Positions 21,889 through 31,844 of a DNA stretch of 64,000 bases are shown one piece after another; within the stretch, counting starts at the first letter, position 1; every line of letters starts with the position of its first letter. A program made the translations under genes and the position numbers. The stretch lies in NCBI RefSeq assembly GCF_024804185.1, contig NZ_CP101657.1, positions 372,001 through 436,000 of the forward strand. Reading direction: 5' to 3'. Origin of the DNA: Wolbachia endosymbiont of Aedes albopictus (GTDB taxonomy: Bacteria; Pseudomonadota; Alphaproteobacteria; Rickettsiales; Anaplasmataceae). The notes beneath the pieces were generated by a model that was not told the origin of the DNA, did no database searches, and saw nothing but the letters and a program-made list of their open reading frames with translations.

Positions 21889-23796
21889 ATGGAGCTCAAA
21901 ATGCACAATGTACAAGAAACTGAAAATTTAAAATTTGATGCTGAAGTAGGGAAAGTACTGAATATAGTGATTCATTCACTTTATACTAATAAAGATATTT
22001 TTCTGCGTGAATTAATATCAAATGCATCGGATGCATGTGATAAATTGCGTTATGAATCTCAACTAAATCCTAATTTGCTAGATTTGAGTGATGAATTAAA
22101 AATCACTATTAGCTCCAATAAAGATAAGAACGAGCTATATATCACTGATAATGGCATCGGAATGAACAGACAAGATTTAATAGATAACCTTGGTACAATT
22201 GCAAGCTCTGGTACGCAAAAGTTCTTAGATGCGATTAAAAATAGCAAGGATTCAAGCCAAGCTGTGGAGCTGATTGGGAAGTTTGGTGTTGGTTTTTATT
22301 CAAGCTTTATGGTTGCATCGGAAGTAATAGTAGAATCAAGAAAAGCTGGAGAGGAGGAGTCTTGGGTCTGGAAATCCAAGGGAGATGGAGAATATTCAAT
22401 AAGTAAATCAGATAATCAAGTCCCTCGCGGAACCAAAATTACACTCATTATGCATCCTGAAGAAAATGAGTTTTTAGATAAATTTCGTGTTGAAAACATT
22501 GTCACTACTTACTCTGATCATATAAATTTTCCTGTTGAATTCATAGACGAAGAAGGAAAAAGTGAAAAGTTAAACAGTAAGGCTGCAATTTGGACTAAGC
22601 CAAAAAATGACGTTACTCAGGAGGAGCACAACGATTTTTTCCGCAGTGTTGCGCATGTTGGTGGTGAACCTTGGATGATATTGCATAATAAAAATGAAGG
22701 TGCAATAGAATATACGAATTTGCTTTATGTTCCCTCTATTAAACCTTTTGATTTATTTCATCCAGATAGACGTTGCTCTGTGAAGTTATATGTAAACAAG
22801 GTATTTATTACTGAAGATAACGTACAGATCATACCACAATACTTGCGTTTTCTGAAAGGTGTGGTTGATTCACCGGATTTGCCTCTTAATATCAGCAGAG
22901 AAACGCTGCAGAATAATCGTGTTGTTGAGCAGATCAGAAAATCTCTCACTAAGCGTGTGATATCAGAGCTCGGTAAAAAAGCAAAAGAGAATTTAGAGGA
23001 ATATACAAAATTCTGGACCAATTTTGGTGCAGTTTTAAAGGAAGGTCTTTGTGAAGCTATGCCAACTGATGAGAGAGAAGCGCTGCTCTCAATTTGCAGA
23101 TTTCATAGCGCTGGTGATGAGAAATTAGTCAGCATTGATGACTATATAAGCAGAATGAAGCCTGAGCAGGAGCATATCTATTATCTTACCGGAAATAGCC
23201 TCGATTCAGTGAAAAACAGTCCGCAACTTGAGGGGTTCGTCAGTAAAGGGCTGGAGGTTCTTCTGTTCGTTGATCCAGTGGATGATTTCTGGACCAGTGT
23301 AATTCATGAATATAAAGATCAAAAGTTTAAGTCTGTGACTCGCGCTGATGTTGATTTGGAAAAATTCTCTTCAGAAGAAGATAAGAAAAATGAAGAAAAT
23401 AAATCGAATGAAGAAAAAACTGAGGAAACTATATTGCAATATTTTACTATAGTGCTCGGAGATTCAGTAAAAAGCGTAAAGATCTCTAAAAAGTTGACTG
23501 ACAGTCCTGTGTGTTTAGCGGTTGATGAAGGTACTATGGATCTTCGCATGGAGCGTTTTTTGCGTGAACAAAAGCAGTTAAATTACCGCACGCCAAAGGT
23601 GCTGGAAATCAACACTAAACATCCTGTAATAAAAAATATAATGAAATCTCACGCTGAAAATGGTGAAAACCCAACATTGGAAGACATGATTCATTTATTA
23701 TTTTACCAAGCTTGTATAGTGGAAGGTGAAGATATGGACAATGCAAGCCTATTTGCTAAAAAATTAAACAACTTGCTTGGCAAAGTTATCATTTAG
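21889..23796 (+). CDS. htpG: Chaperone HtpG (Hsp90)
   Basis: ATP-dependent cytoplasmic chaperone. The 635-residue protein has the GHKL N-domain ([50 protein letters not shown]), the middle domain ([20 protein letters not shown]) and the dimerisation domain. A Lys/Glu-rich linker is at about 500-520. A second ATG four codons on, at 21901, has GGAG 8 nt before it, whereas the first ATG has only a weak site, so the real start may be 21901. Confidence 0.97.
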   Translation: MELKMHNVQETENLKFDAEVGKVLNIVIHSLYTNKDIFLRELISNASDACDKLRYESQLNPNLLDLSDELKITISSNKDKNELYITDNGIGMNRQDLIDNLGTIASSGTQKFLDAIKNSKDSSQAVELIGKFGVGFYSSFMVASEVIVESRKAGEEESWVWKSKGDGEYSISKSDNQVPRGTKITLIMHPEENEFLDKFRVENIVTTYSDHINFPVEFIDEEGKSEKLNSKAAIWTKPKNDVTQEEHNDFFRSVAHVGGEPWMILHNKNEGAIEYTNLLYVPSIKPFDLFHPDRRCSVKLYVNKVFITEDNVQIIPQYLRFLKGVVDSPDLPLNISRETLQNNRVVEQIRKSLTKRVISELGKKAKENLEEYTKFWTNFGAVLKEGLCEAMPTDEREALLSICRFHSAGDEKLVSIDDYISRMKPEQEHIYYLTGNSLDSVKNSPQLEGFVSKGLEVLLFVDPVDDFWTSVIHEYKDQKFKSVTRADVDLEKFSSEEDKKNEENKSNEEKTEETILQYFTIVLGDSVKSVKISKKLTDSPVCLAVDEGTMDLRMERFLREQKQLNYRTPKVLEINTKHPVIKNIMKSHAENGENPTLEDMIHLLFYQACIVEGEDMDNASLFAKKLNNLLGKVII

Positions 23797-23831
23797 TATT
23801 ATACTTGATTAGTTATTAATAGAAGTAAGGT

Positions 23832-26800
23832 ATGACTAATCAAACTGATTCTCTAGGTTCAAGTACTGCAAGCTTGCCAAGTGACAATTCAAGCTGGATT
23901 GATTTGGGCACACACGAAACAACTGGAGGTCCTTGCCATTCCGGAGGTTCTGGTATTGAAGGGGAAAAAGAGTCTGAAATTTCAGATGATAGAAGTCAAC
24001 CCGAGAATAAACTTCAATGCAGTAGCTTTGGGGATGATTATGAAATTATCGAGGTTAGTGACCTAAATGGAATGCGAATTGCAGGATTTAGTAAACAAGA
24101 ATTATTGGAATTGTGTAATTTCTGTAAAATCGGCTGCGGTAATAACGATAAAAAGTTAGATAGTAGGTATAAAACTAAAGCTGAACTCATTAATGAAGGT
24201 TACGGTATCATTCCATTTTATTATAATGAGAGAAATATAAGGTGTGCTGGTTTTGTTTTTACAAAAGATAAAGAAATAACTATAGCCTATCGTGGTACTC
24301 AAGACTTTGATGATGTGATAACTGATGTAAGCACAGCGCTTACATCAGAAATTTTACCTGAAGGTGGGAAAATGCATAATGGTTTTTGCAATGCATTTTA
24401 TGATTCGTTGCCTAGTCTTAGTAAAATATTAGACAGTTATGCTAAAGAGCAAGGATCGGAAATCAAAGATTTTAAAATTAATTGTACGGGTCATAGTATG
24501 GGAGCCGCTCTTGCTACTATAACTGCTTTATATCTTAAGAAGGTAAAAGATGCTGAATACGTTCGTGTTGCAACTTTTGGTTCTCCGAGAGTTTTCGATT
24601 TCCACGGTGCTGAAATTTATGAAAAACTTCTTGGAGAAAATACCATTAGAGTAACTAATTCGTCAGACCCAATACCAATGTTTCCATCTGGTTCTATGGG
24701 CTTTAAGCACGTAGGTAAACCACTAAAAATAAAAACAGGTAATTTCGTAATAAGCTGCTTTGGAATGAGCTTCTGTGTAGTGGGAGGATACTATCATAAA
24801 ACAGATACCTATTATAATTGTATTCAAGATATAAAACCTGAAGATTTTCAACCAGATAATAATGTATCTAGATATTATTACTTTTCTTATGTAGTTGCAG
24901 CGCCTTATTGTATAACCACTACAATTCTAACTACACCTTATTATCTTTTTCTAAGTGCTATTTCAAACACGGAACAACATTATTTTGAAAAAGAAATGAA
25001 GTTTGCTGATTTAATAAGCCATAAAAATGCCATGGTCGGTGAAGATCCTTTAATAATATCTCATATAGAGTGTAACATTAATGGAAGAGGCGAAGTGCCT
25101 CTTTATATTAACAATAATGGAAACAGTATGGAGTTAAGGCAGTTGTGTGGAACTGAAAATATATCTGTTAGATTTCTTAGTTCAATTGGTGATAATCTAG
25201 TAGCAGGTGGTAGTTTAGCAATGAGATCTACCTGCAGTAATAGTGAATTGAGTCAACAACCACAAGAAAACATTGTGGACAAACGAGAAAATATCATGAA
25301 TAATGAAGAGTCTTCAATAAAAGAAGCTATAGGTAATGATTATAGGAGGAGTAAAATGCCTAAAAATACAAAAGATGGAAAGCAGAAATTAGATGAGCGA
25401 TTGTTGAATGCTATCTACATTCCTGAGCAGATGCTGAGTTTCCTAGAAAAGAATGATATAGATGAACCTACTTTGGAGAGTATCCTAAAGGTAGTAGATA
25501 CTAAAATTCAAGAGAATACTAACAGTCTAGGTTCTACTAAGAAGAAAAAAAGCATTGCTCAGAAAGAAAGACTCTTAAAAACTAGAGATTTGCTTATAGA
25601 AAGGATCAACAGCATTGGAGATGCTGAGGCTGCTGCATCATCAGTAAAAGATGTTAGTGAGGATGTTTCACAAGATATACAATCAGAAATTTTAGTACCA
25701 TCATCTAGCGTTTCTCCAGATGTCGGCAACGTGTCTACGGCTAAAAATATTAATGACAATATGGTAGCTAGCAAAAACTCTGGACAAGTGAATAATGCCC
25801 AAGACGACAGTAAACAATCGAGTGATCAGGGCAAAAACAACACTGTGTTGAATAGTGAAAGTGATTCTGACTCTGAAAGTTCTGAAGAAAGTGGCAAAGA
25901 CAGTTATGTTGCAATGGTAGCTGCAGGAGTTAAAGATACAGAAGCCTCTGCTAATGCAGCAGTAACCACGCCTGAAGAAGCAGGTAGTCTTGTGAGTGAT
26001 GATAAGCGTGGTGACAGTCCTTCAGGTTCTGGTAGCAATTCTTCAATTCAGGATATAGTTAACGAAGAAGAGCTTGTAGTAACTACAACAAGACAGCCAA
26101 ATGATAGTGAGCACGATAAAACCGTGTCTGAAGAGTACCAAGATACAGATTTTTCAATTGATGATGGCAATAGTCTTCTAGGACCTACATCAACTAACGA
26201 AATCTCTGAACGAACAGATGGTACTCAAAATAAAGAAGCTTCTTTCAGTGCGCAGGGTGATCTTAATCTTCAAAGTAAAAGTGCTACCGTGTCATCAATT
26301 GATGGTAATAAGGGAAAACAAGCTTCTCTAAGTGACGAAGTTTCTTATGATGCAGAAGAATCTATGTTAGGTACAACAAATAGTAGGGATGGTTCTACGC
26401 TTGAAAGTGATAGTAATAAACAAGAGCCACAACCAGAATCAGTGCCAATACCTTTAGTAGCTAACGAAAATCCTGGACAAGCGGATAATGTGCAAATCGA
26501 CGGCAAGCAGCTAGAAGAGTCAATTTCTCCACCTGTTCTACCTACTGTGCATGTACCAGGAGAAAGTGTAGGACTTAAGGCACAGCCTTCTAATACTCAA
26601 GAGCAACAAGAAGTTCCTGAGACTCCAGTTCTAGGACAAATGGATGATACTGAAAGTTTAAGTACACAGGACGATCTTGTTTTTCAAAGTGACAGTACTA
26701 CCGTGTTATCAATTGATGGTGATGAGAAGGAACGAATTCCTGTTCAACCGGTAGAGTCTGAAAGTAAAGGTGATCAACAAGATTCACCACCACTTTCACC

Positions 26801-27371
26801 ACAGAGTTCTGTGAGTGGTGATGAGTGCAGTAGCGGTCCTTCAAGCTTCACTAAATTGCCTAAGAGTGATGAAGGTGATACTGACAATAACAATGATAAA
26901 TATGTTAAAGTTTCTCCTGAGAATATGACTAAGGAGGACCTTACTCCCAAAGGTAGTGGTAGTTTGCAAGGCATACAACCAGAAATTTCAGTACCATCAC
27001 CTAGCACTTTTTCAATGGAAGATATTGAGGATAGTGAAGACTCTTCAATTGTTAGTAAAGACTCTTTAATTGAAGATGTAACTGATGAACCAGAGAAAAC
27101 AAATAAAGAAGATTCTACGCTAAAAAGTAGCAACAGTACAAAAAGTAGTAAGCTGCCTATTGTAGCTGCTTCTGCATTAGCAGTAACTGGGATTGCTGCA
27201 GGGATAGCTATCGCAGTTTACTTAGAGATGTTAGCAGTGGGAGTAGCAGTTGGAGCTTGTTGTTTAGTTGCTGCTGTAATCATATATTGCTGTAACAGAC
27301 CTTCAAGTTCATTTAAGGGTAGTAATGTTGAACTTATAGCTGATAAAGAGCTTGCTGCAACAGTAAGTTGA
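23832..27371 (+). CDS. Class 3 lipase-domain protein with long acidic tail and C-terminal membrane segments
   Basis: A 1179-residue protein in three parts. Residues about 70-330 are an alpha/beta-hydrolase of the lipase class 3 family: AYRGTQDF, MHNGFCNAFY, the nucleophile elbow CTGHSMGAALA (S222), and candidate Asp D279 (SSDPIPMFP) and His H293 (FKHVGKPL). The triad is complete. Residues about 480-1110 are low-complexity, rich in Ser, Asp, Glu, Gln and Asn, with degenerate long internal repeats (GDLNLQSKSATVSSIDG against DDLVFQSDSTTVLSIDG). Residues about 1118-1163 form one or two hydrophobic segments. There is no N-terminal signal peptide. Membrane-tethered or secreted phospholipase/lipase effector activity is plausible but inferred. 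It begins 36 bp after htpG. Confidence 0.8.
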   Translation: MTNQTDSLGSSTASLPSDNSSWIDLGTHETTGGPCHSGGSGIEGEKESEISDDRSQPENKLQCSSFGDDYEIIEVSDLNGMRIAGFSKQELLELCNFCKIGCGNNDKKLDSRYKTKAELINEGYGIIPFYYNERNIRCAGFVFTKDKEITIAYRGTQDFDDVITDVSTALTSEILPEGGKMHNGFCNAFYDSLPSLSKILDSYAKEQGSEIKDFKINCTGHSMGAALATITALYLKKVKDAEYVRVATFGSPRVFDFHGAEIYEKLLGENTIRVTNSSDPIPMFPSGSMGFKHVGKPLKIKTGNFVISCFGMSFCVVGGYYHKTDTYYNCIQDIKPEDFQPDNNVSRYYYFSYVVAAPYCITTTILTTPYYLFLSAISNTEQHYFEKEMKFADLISHKNAMVGEDPLIISHIECNINGRGEVPLYINNNGNSMELRQLCGTENISVRFLSSIGDNLVAGGSLAMRSTCSNSELSQQPQENIVDKRENIMNNEESSIKEAIGNDYRRSKMPKNTKDGKQKLDERLLNAIYIPEQMLSFLEKNDIDEPTLESILKVVDTKIQENTNSLGSTKKKKSIAQKERLLKTRDLLIERINSIGDAEAAASSVKDVSEDVSQDIQSEILVPSSSVSPDVGNVSTAKNINDNMVASKNSGQVNNAQDDSKQSSDQGKNNTVLNSESDSDSESSEESGKDSYVAMVAAGVKDTEASANAAVTTPEEAGSLVSDDKRGDSPSGSGSNSSIQDIVNEEELVVTTTRQPNDSEHDKTVSEEYQDTDFSIDDGNSLLGPTSTNEISERTDGTQNKEASFSAQGDLNLQSKSATVSSIDGNKGKQASLSDEVSYDAEESMLGTTNSRDGSTLESDSNKQEPQPESVPIPLVANENPGQADNVQIDGKQLEESISPPVLPTVHVPGESVGLKAQPSNTQEQQEVPETPVLGQMDDTESLSTQDDLVFQSDSTTVLSIDGDEKERIPVQPVESESKGDQQDSPPLSPQSSVSGDECSSGPSSFTKLPKSDEGDTDNNNDKYVKVSPENMTKEDLTPKGSGSLQGIQPEISVPSPSTFSMEDIEDSEDSSIVSKDSLIEDVTDEPEKTNKEDSTLKSSNSTKSSKLPIVAASALAVTGIAAGIAIAVYLEMLAVGVAVGACCLVAAVIIYCCNRPSSSFKGSNVELIADKELAATVS

Positions 27372-27439
27372 AGAATAAATATTGTAGTTTACCATTTAAT
27401 AATTTGTTATAATTGTATTAATTATTAGCGAATAAAAAC

Positions 27440-28648
27440 TTGGTAAACTACGAAGAAATATTCTTAAACAAAATCAAAGATATAAAAGATGAGGGGCGCT
27501 ACCGTGAATTTACGCACTTTGCGTCATTGCCAGGTAGGCTCCCCCACATTATGGACTACGAAAGAAATAGGGAAGTAATTGTTTGGTGCAGTAATAACTA
27601 TTTGGGAATGTCACAGAATGAGAGTGTTATTGCTGCTATTCAAAATTCATCTGTTGGTGCTGGAGGAACAAGAAATATATCTGGTACAACAAAAGAGGTT
27701 GTCGAACTTGAAAAATCCTTAGCTTGTTTGCATAAAAAAGAGGCTGCTTTAACTTTTGCTTGTGGCTACCTTGCTAACCAGACTACACTTAGCACTTTAT
27801 CGTCTATTATCCCAAATGTAGTAATTTTTTCAGACGAGAAGAACCATTCTTCAATGATAGAAGGCATAAAATCAGGAAAAAGACCAAAACATATATTTAA
27901 ACACAATGATGTTGATCACTTAGAGCAGTTGTTAAAGTCCGTAGACACAAAAACACCAAAGATAATAGCACTTGAATCCGTATATTCAATGGATGGCGAT
28001 ATAGCGCCGCTTGAAGCGATATGCGATCTTGCAGATCAACATAATGCAATCACCTATTTGGATGAGGTGCATGCAGTTGGCATGTATGGTTCACATGGTG
28101 GCGGAATTGCAGAAAGAGAAGGCCTGATGGATAGAATAACCGTCATTCAAGGTACACTATCAAAGGCTTTTGGAGTGATGGGTGGGTATATAGCGTCTTC
28201 AAAGAGCTTGGTAGATGTAATAAGAAGTTCCGCTCCAGGATTTATTTTCACCACTGCTATGTCGCCTGTTTTAGCAGCGGCAGCAAAGGCAAGCGTTGAA
28301 CACCTAAAATCGAGCAACATTGAAAGGGAAAAGCAAAAGCAAGTCGTTGAAAAAGTAAAAAACTCACTGAGAAATACAGGAATTAACTTCATTCCAACAG
28401 AAACTCATATAATTCCAATAATAATTGGCGACCCAGAGTTATCCAAAGGAGCATCAAAATTATTATTTGATGAGCATGGAATATATGTTCAACATATAAA
28501 TTATCCAACAGTGCCAAGAGGAACTGAGCGTTTCCGTATTACCCCTACACCTTATCATACTGATGAAATGATAAAACATTTAACAGAATCTCTTGTAAAA
28601 GTTTTCGAAAAGTTGTCTATCTCTGTAGCCTGTTTATGCTATAGCTAG
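27440..28648 (+). CDS. hemA: 5-aminolevulinate synthase
   Basis: PLP enzyme that condenses glycine and succinyl-CoA, the first step of heme synthesis in alphaproteobacteria. The 402-residue protein shows [11 protein letters not shown] near the N terminus, [26 protein letters not shown] and the PLP lysine in [13 protein letters not shown]. No in-frame ATG lies near the N terminus, so the start is taken as TTG at 27440, which gives the expected [10 protein letters not shown] start. Kbl (same fold) is the alternative, but the NISGT and DEVHAVG contexts favour ALAS. The last residues (SVACLCYS) are unusual and sit just before a palindrome. Confidence 0.93.
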   Translation: MVNYEEIFLNKIKDIKDEGRYREFTHFASLPGRLPHIMDYERNREVIVWCSNNYLGMSQNESVIAAIQNSSVGAGGTRNISGTTKEVVELEKSLACLHKKEAALTFACGYLANQTTLSTLSSIIPNVVIFSDEKNHSSMIEGIKSGKRPKHIFKHNDVDHLEQLLKSVDTKTPKIIALESVYSMDGDIAPLEAICDLADQHNAITYLDEVHAVGMYGSHGGGIAEREGLMDRITVIQGTLSKAFGVMGGYIASSKSLVDVIRSSAPGFIFTTAMSPVLAAAAKASVEHLKSSNIEREKQKQVVEKVKNSLRNTGINFIPTETHIIPIIIGDPELSKGASKLLFDEHGIYVQHINYPTVPRGTERFRITPTPYHTDEMIKHLTESLVKVFEKLSISVACLCYS

Positions 28649-28658
28649 TACAGCCCTA

Positions 28659-28722
28659 CGTCATACCGCGATTTATTCGCGGTATCTCAGCATGGATTCC
28701 GCTAACAAGTAGCGGAATGACG
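28659..28722. repeat. Class 1 palindrome between convergent genes
   Basis: Hairpins ATACCGCGA-tttat-TCGCGGTAT (28663-28685) and TTCCGCTA-acaag-TAGCGGAA flanked by CGTCAT and ATGACG. Lying between the convergent hemA and the SuhB-like gene, it could end transcription in both directions, although there is no T-run. Confidence 0.85.
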
Positions 28723-28766
28723 AGTTTTACGCTTATCAAATTGTAGGTAAACATAAATTACTTTAG

Positions 28767-29462
28767 CTATAGTTTTATATCTCCAGCAATGATTAGCCCG
28801 TTGTCTTCCGTTAGCCTTCCACCGCTTTCTTGCAGAAAAAGCCTACCGAGCGAAGTTTTGTATTTGTTAACTCCAGAGTAAACTGCTCCTCTGTGCCTTC
28901 CTGCTGCAAGGTACGCAAAGCCTAAAATTGTTGAACCGATGGAGCGTACATTACTATTGCCAGGCAGCAATTTATTTAATAAATTACCACTTACATCTAT
29001 TAGACCCCCTTCACGGCTTTTCACCCGCATTTTTATATGACGAGATCTAAAATCCTCAAGAAAAGCACCTTTCTTTTCTTCTGCCCAAAAAGTTTCTCTA
29101 AGAGCCGGAGCATCAATTACAGCTGCCACAACTTTATTTTCATGAATGAGACAGACTGATACTGCAAAATAAACCATACAACTAGAAAAATTCTCCCTGC
29201 CCTCTATAGGCATAATAAACCAAGTGTAACCGTTATCTTTTATTTCTTGGTCAGTATCACCTTCAGAAATAAACCCATAGTCTCGTTTGTAGTCGTGCAA
29301 GCAATCGTATATGGTTTGCTTGGATTTTGAATAAGTTTTATTAATAAAGTCTGCTGATTTAACATTAGAAATTTGCAATTCATTAAAATCGCGCATAAGC
29401 TGCCTGGAAGCACTACGCACAGAATCAAGCATCACATTAATTCGTGGTGATGAGATGGACAT
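28767..29462 (-). CDS. Inositol monophosphatase-family protein with degraded active site
   Basis: A 231-residue member of the IMPase/SuhB fold, but key residues are changed. The metal motif usually written DPIDGTTNF reads MPIEGRENF (residues 84-92), so the first Asp is Met and the second is Glu. The C-terminal WDxAAG motif reads YKTSLG, so that Asp is lost too. The upstream Glu (ISEGD, E67) remains, as does the scaffold GYTWFIM, FLQESGGRLTEDNG. Catalysis is therefore doubtful; a structural or RNA-polymerase-linked role, as proposed for SuhB in other bacteria, is possible. It directly follows efp on the minus strand. Confidence 0.85.
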   Translation of the reverse strand: MSISSPRINVMLDSVRSASRQLMRDFNELQISNVKSADFINKTYSKSKQTIYDCLHDYKRDYGFISEGDTDQEIKDNGYTWFIMPIEGRENFSSCMVYFAVSVCLIHENKVVAAVIDAPALRETFWAEEKKGAFLEDFRSRHIKMRVKSREGGLIDVSGNLLNKLLPGNSNVRSIGSTILGFAYLAAGRHRGAVYSGVNKYKTSLGRLFLQESGGRLTEDNGLIIAGDIKL

Positions 29463-29470
29463 TCTTCCTT

Positions 29471-30037
29471 TTACTCTTTCACTCTTTCATAATAGCTGTC
29501 ATCTGGAGTATATACTACAATTTTATCCTCTTCTTTTATAAACTGAGGCACGTTAACGCGCATTCCGTTTTCTAAAATTGCAGGCTTATAAGAAGCAGTA
29601 GCAGTTTGTCCTTTAATAACAGACTCTGTTTCTTTCACAGCAAGTGTAACATAATCAGGCACATGCGCAGAAATTATTTTGTCTTGATAAGTTACTATTT
29701 TAACTTTCATATTATCCTGTAGATAAATCTTTTTTTCTCCCAATAAGTCCAAATTTATAGTGATTTGCTCATAACTACTTGGATGCATAAGATTTACAAT
29801 GTTTCCTTCAGTGAAAAGGTAAACATACTCCTCTTCATCTAAAATTGCTCTTCTGATTGTTGCATCAGAGCGAAATCTTTCATAGTGTTTTGCTCCGGTT
29901 TTAATGTTTTTCATTTCGGCTTGTATGTATGCACCACCTTTACCAGGTTGAGTATGCATAATACCTACAACCAAAAATAATCCGCCGTTATGTTCCAACA
30001 CCTGACCTGGTCTGATATCGTTAGCTCTTTCTGCCAT
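29471..30037 (-). CDS. efp: Elongation factor P
   Basis: Binds ribosomes stalled at polyproline stretches. The 188-residue protein has three beta-barrel domains; the tip lysine of domain I is in HTQPGKGGAYIQ (K34), the residue modified in other bacteria. YVTLAVKETESVIKGQTATASYKPAILENG and the end TPDDSYYERVKE match the family. Located 62 bp after rimM and 8 bp before the SuhB-like gene. Confidence 0.96.
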   Translation of the reverse strand: MAERANDIRPGQVLEHNGGLFLVVGIMHTQPGKGGAYIQAEMKNIKTGAKHYERFRSDATIRRAILDEEEYVYLFTEGNIVNLMHPSSYEQITINLDLLGEKKIYLQDNMKVKIVTYQDKIISAHVPDYVTLAVKETESVIKGQTATASYKPAILENGMRVNVPQFIKEEDKIVVYTPDDSYYERVKE

Positions 30038-30099
30038 AATTACATTTTCAACTTGATCTTATAATTATAAATAGCTTTATATAAATATCAAAGTCTTTA

Positions 30100-30606
30100 T
30101 TAGTCAATAAATTCTGGCATATTTAATACTATATGCCTCCCCTTTATATTTATATGTGGAAATATCTCTTTAGTGAAAGATAGCATAATGTGTTTTTTTG
30201 TGCTGATAACCAAAATTTCTAATATATCCCCTGAGCCAAAATTATATATAGATTTTACATTGCCATATAATTCATTACTTTCCAGCCTTACTTCCATATC
30301 TACAAGGTCACTTTGATAAAATTCATTCTCATCATTTGGCTCTGGTAACTTGCTTCTTTCTATATATAGCTTCTTATTCCTTAAAAGCTCTGCTTTATTA
30401 CGGGAATTTACTCCGCTTATTGTAGCTATTACTAAATTATCACCTATGACAGATACTGAGTCTATTTTATAATTCTCATCACCACTTATTAGCTCACCAT
30501 ATAAGTAGATATTTTCAGGCTTTTCAGTAAAGGTTTTTACTTTAACAGCCCCTTTAATTCCGTGAGGAGAAGTAATCATTCCGAGATATACTAAGTTGTC
30601 GCTCAT
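30100..30606 (-). CDS. rimM: Ribosome maturation factor RimM
   Basis: Helps 30S head assembly and 16S rRNA processing. The 168-residue protein has the N-terminal RimM barrel ([26 protein letters not shown]) and the C-terminal PRC-barrel ([39 protein letters not shown]-type end). Six bp after argD on the same strand, so part of the argD-rimM-efp run. Confidence 0.95.
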   Translation of the reverse strand: MSDNLVYLGMITSPHGIKGAVKVKTFTEKPENIYLYGELISGDENYKIDSVSVIGDNLVIATISGVNSRNKAELLRNKKLYIERSKLPEPNDENEFYQSDLVDMEVRLESNELYGNVKSIYNFGSGDILEILVISTKKHIMLSFTKEIFPHINIKGRHIVLNMPEFID

Positions 30607-30612
30607 ATTAAT

Positions 30613-31779
30613 CTAATCAGAAGATTTCTCAGATAAGTATTGTCTAAGAATCTCAACTCCTTCATCAATCTCATTTTCAGTGATAATGAGTGGAGGTAAA
30701 ATTCTCACAACGTTATCTGATGTTACCCCAACAGTGAGTAAACCATGATGACTTAACTCTTCTGCAAACTTTTGATTGTCTGCTTTCACTTTTATTCCAA
30801 GCATTAACCCTTTCCCTCTCACTTCTTCTATTATTGGAAATTTACTTGCTAAGTCTTCTAATTTATTTTTTAAATACTTACCTCTAATTTCAACATTTTT
30901 CAAAAAGCCAGGACTTAGCAATTCCTCAAGCACAACATTGCCTACTGAGGTTGCAAGCGGATTGCCACCAAAAGTGGAACCATGCATACCGACCGCCATA
31001 TACTTAGCAGCCCTTTCAGTTGCAAGACAAGCCCCCAGCGGAAAGCCTCCTCCTATTCCCTTTGCAAGAGCACATATATCAGGTTTTACTCCTATATGTT
31101 CGTATGCGAATAATTTTCCTGTCCTACCAGCACCGCATTGCACGCAATCAAAAAATAACAATATGTCATTTTCATCACACAGCTTTCTTAGTTCCCTCAT
31201 GAAGGTATCATCCATTACTTTGATACCACCTTGCCCTTGTATTGGTTCTATTAATATAACGCCTATACCACTTGAAATTGCTTTCTTTACGCTCTCAATA
31301 TTGGGCTCGATATTATCACACCAATCAATGTAGGATTCAGAAAATCTCTGTTTATCGTTTGCAGCACAAGTTAGGAAGGTTCTTCCATGAAATGCACCAT
31401 GGAATGTTAAAATTCTGTGACGGGTTTTATTGCCTTTTCCGTTTTGATAGATCCTAGCAATCTTAAGCCCACATTCTACTGCCTCTGATCCAGAATTTGA
31501 GAAAAATACAGTGTCAGCGAAACTGTTGTTTATTAATTTCTCTGCAAAATTATTGGCAGCAGGTATATTATAGGTATTTGATATATGCCATAGTTTTTCT
31601 CCTTGCAATTTTAGAGTACTAATTAATCGCAAATTGGTGTGACCTAAGCTACTAACTGCTATTCCAGAGTGAAAATCTACGTAGCGCTTACCGTCAATAT
31701 CATACAAGTAAATACCTTTACCATAAGAAAAATTTATGTTAACAGGAGAATAAACTGGCAAAATAGGAGAAATTGTCAT
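30613..31779 (-). CDS. argD: Acetylornithine/succinyldiaminopimelate aminotransferase
   Basis: PLP class III aminotransferase of 388 residues. Motifs are FHSGIAVSSLGHTN, FSNSGSEAVECGLKIAR, FHGAFHGRTF, DCVQCGAGRTGKLFAYEH and the PLP lysine in ALAKGIGGGFPLGA. No other arginine genes are visible. In related bacteria ArgD doubles as DapC in lysine/diaminopimelate synthesis, which would feed the same pathway as MurF; that use is inference. First gene of a minus-strand run with rimM and efp, divergent from the histidine kinase. Confidence 0.92.
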   Translation of the reverse strand: MTISPILPVYSPVNINFSYGKGIYLYDIDGKRYVDFHSGIAVSSLGHTNLRLISTLKLQGEKLWHISNTYNIPAANNFAEKLINNSFADTVFFSNSGSEAVECGLKIARIYQNGKGNKTRHRILTFHGAFHGRTFLTCAANDKQRFSESYIDWCDNIEPNIESVKKAISSGIGVILIEPIQGQGGIKVMDDTFMRELRKLCDENDILLFFDCVQCGAGRTGKLFAYEHIGVKPDICALAKGIGGGFPLGACLATERAAKYMAVGMHGSTFGGNPLATSVGNVVLEELLSPGFLKNVEIRGKYLKNKLEDLASKFPIIEEVRGKGLMLGIKVKADNQKFAEELSHHGLLTVGVTSDNVVRILPPLIITENEIDEGVEILRQYLSEKSSD

Positions 31780-31844
31780 AAAATATTATATGCTAAATTT
31801 TATTATTAATAACATAAAAACCGTTGTTTCACAATAAGAAGGAT

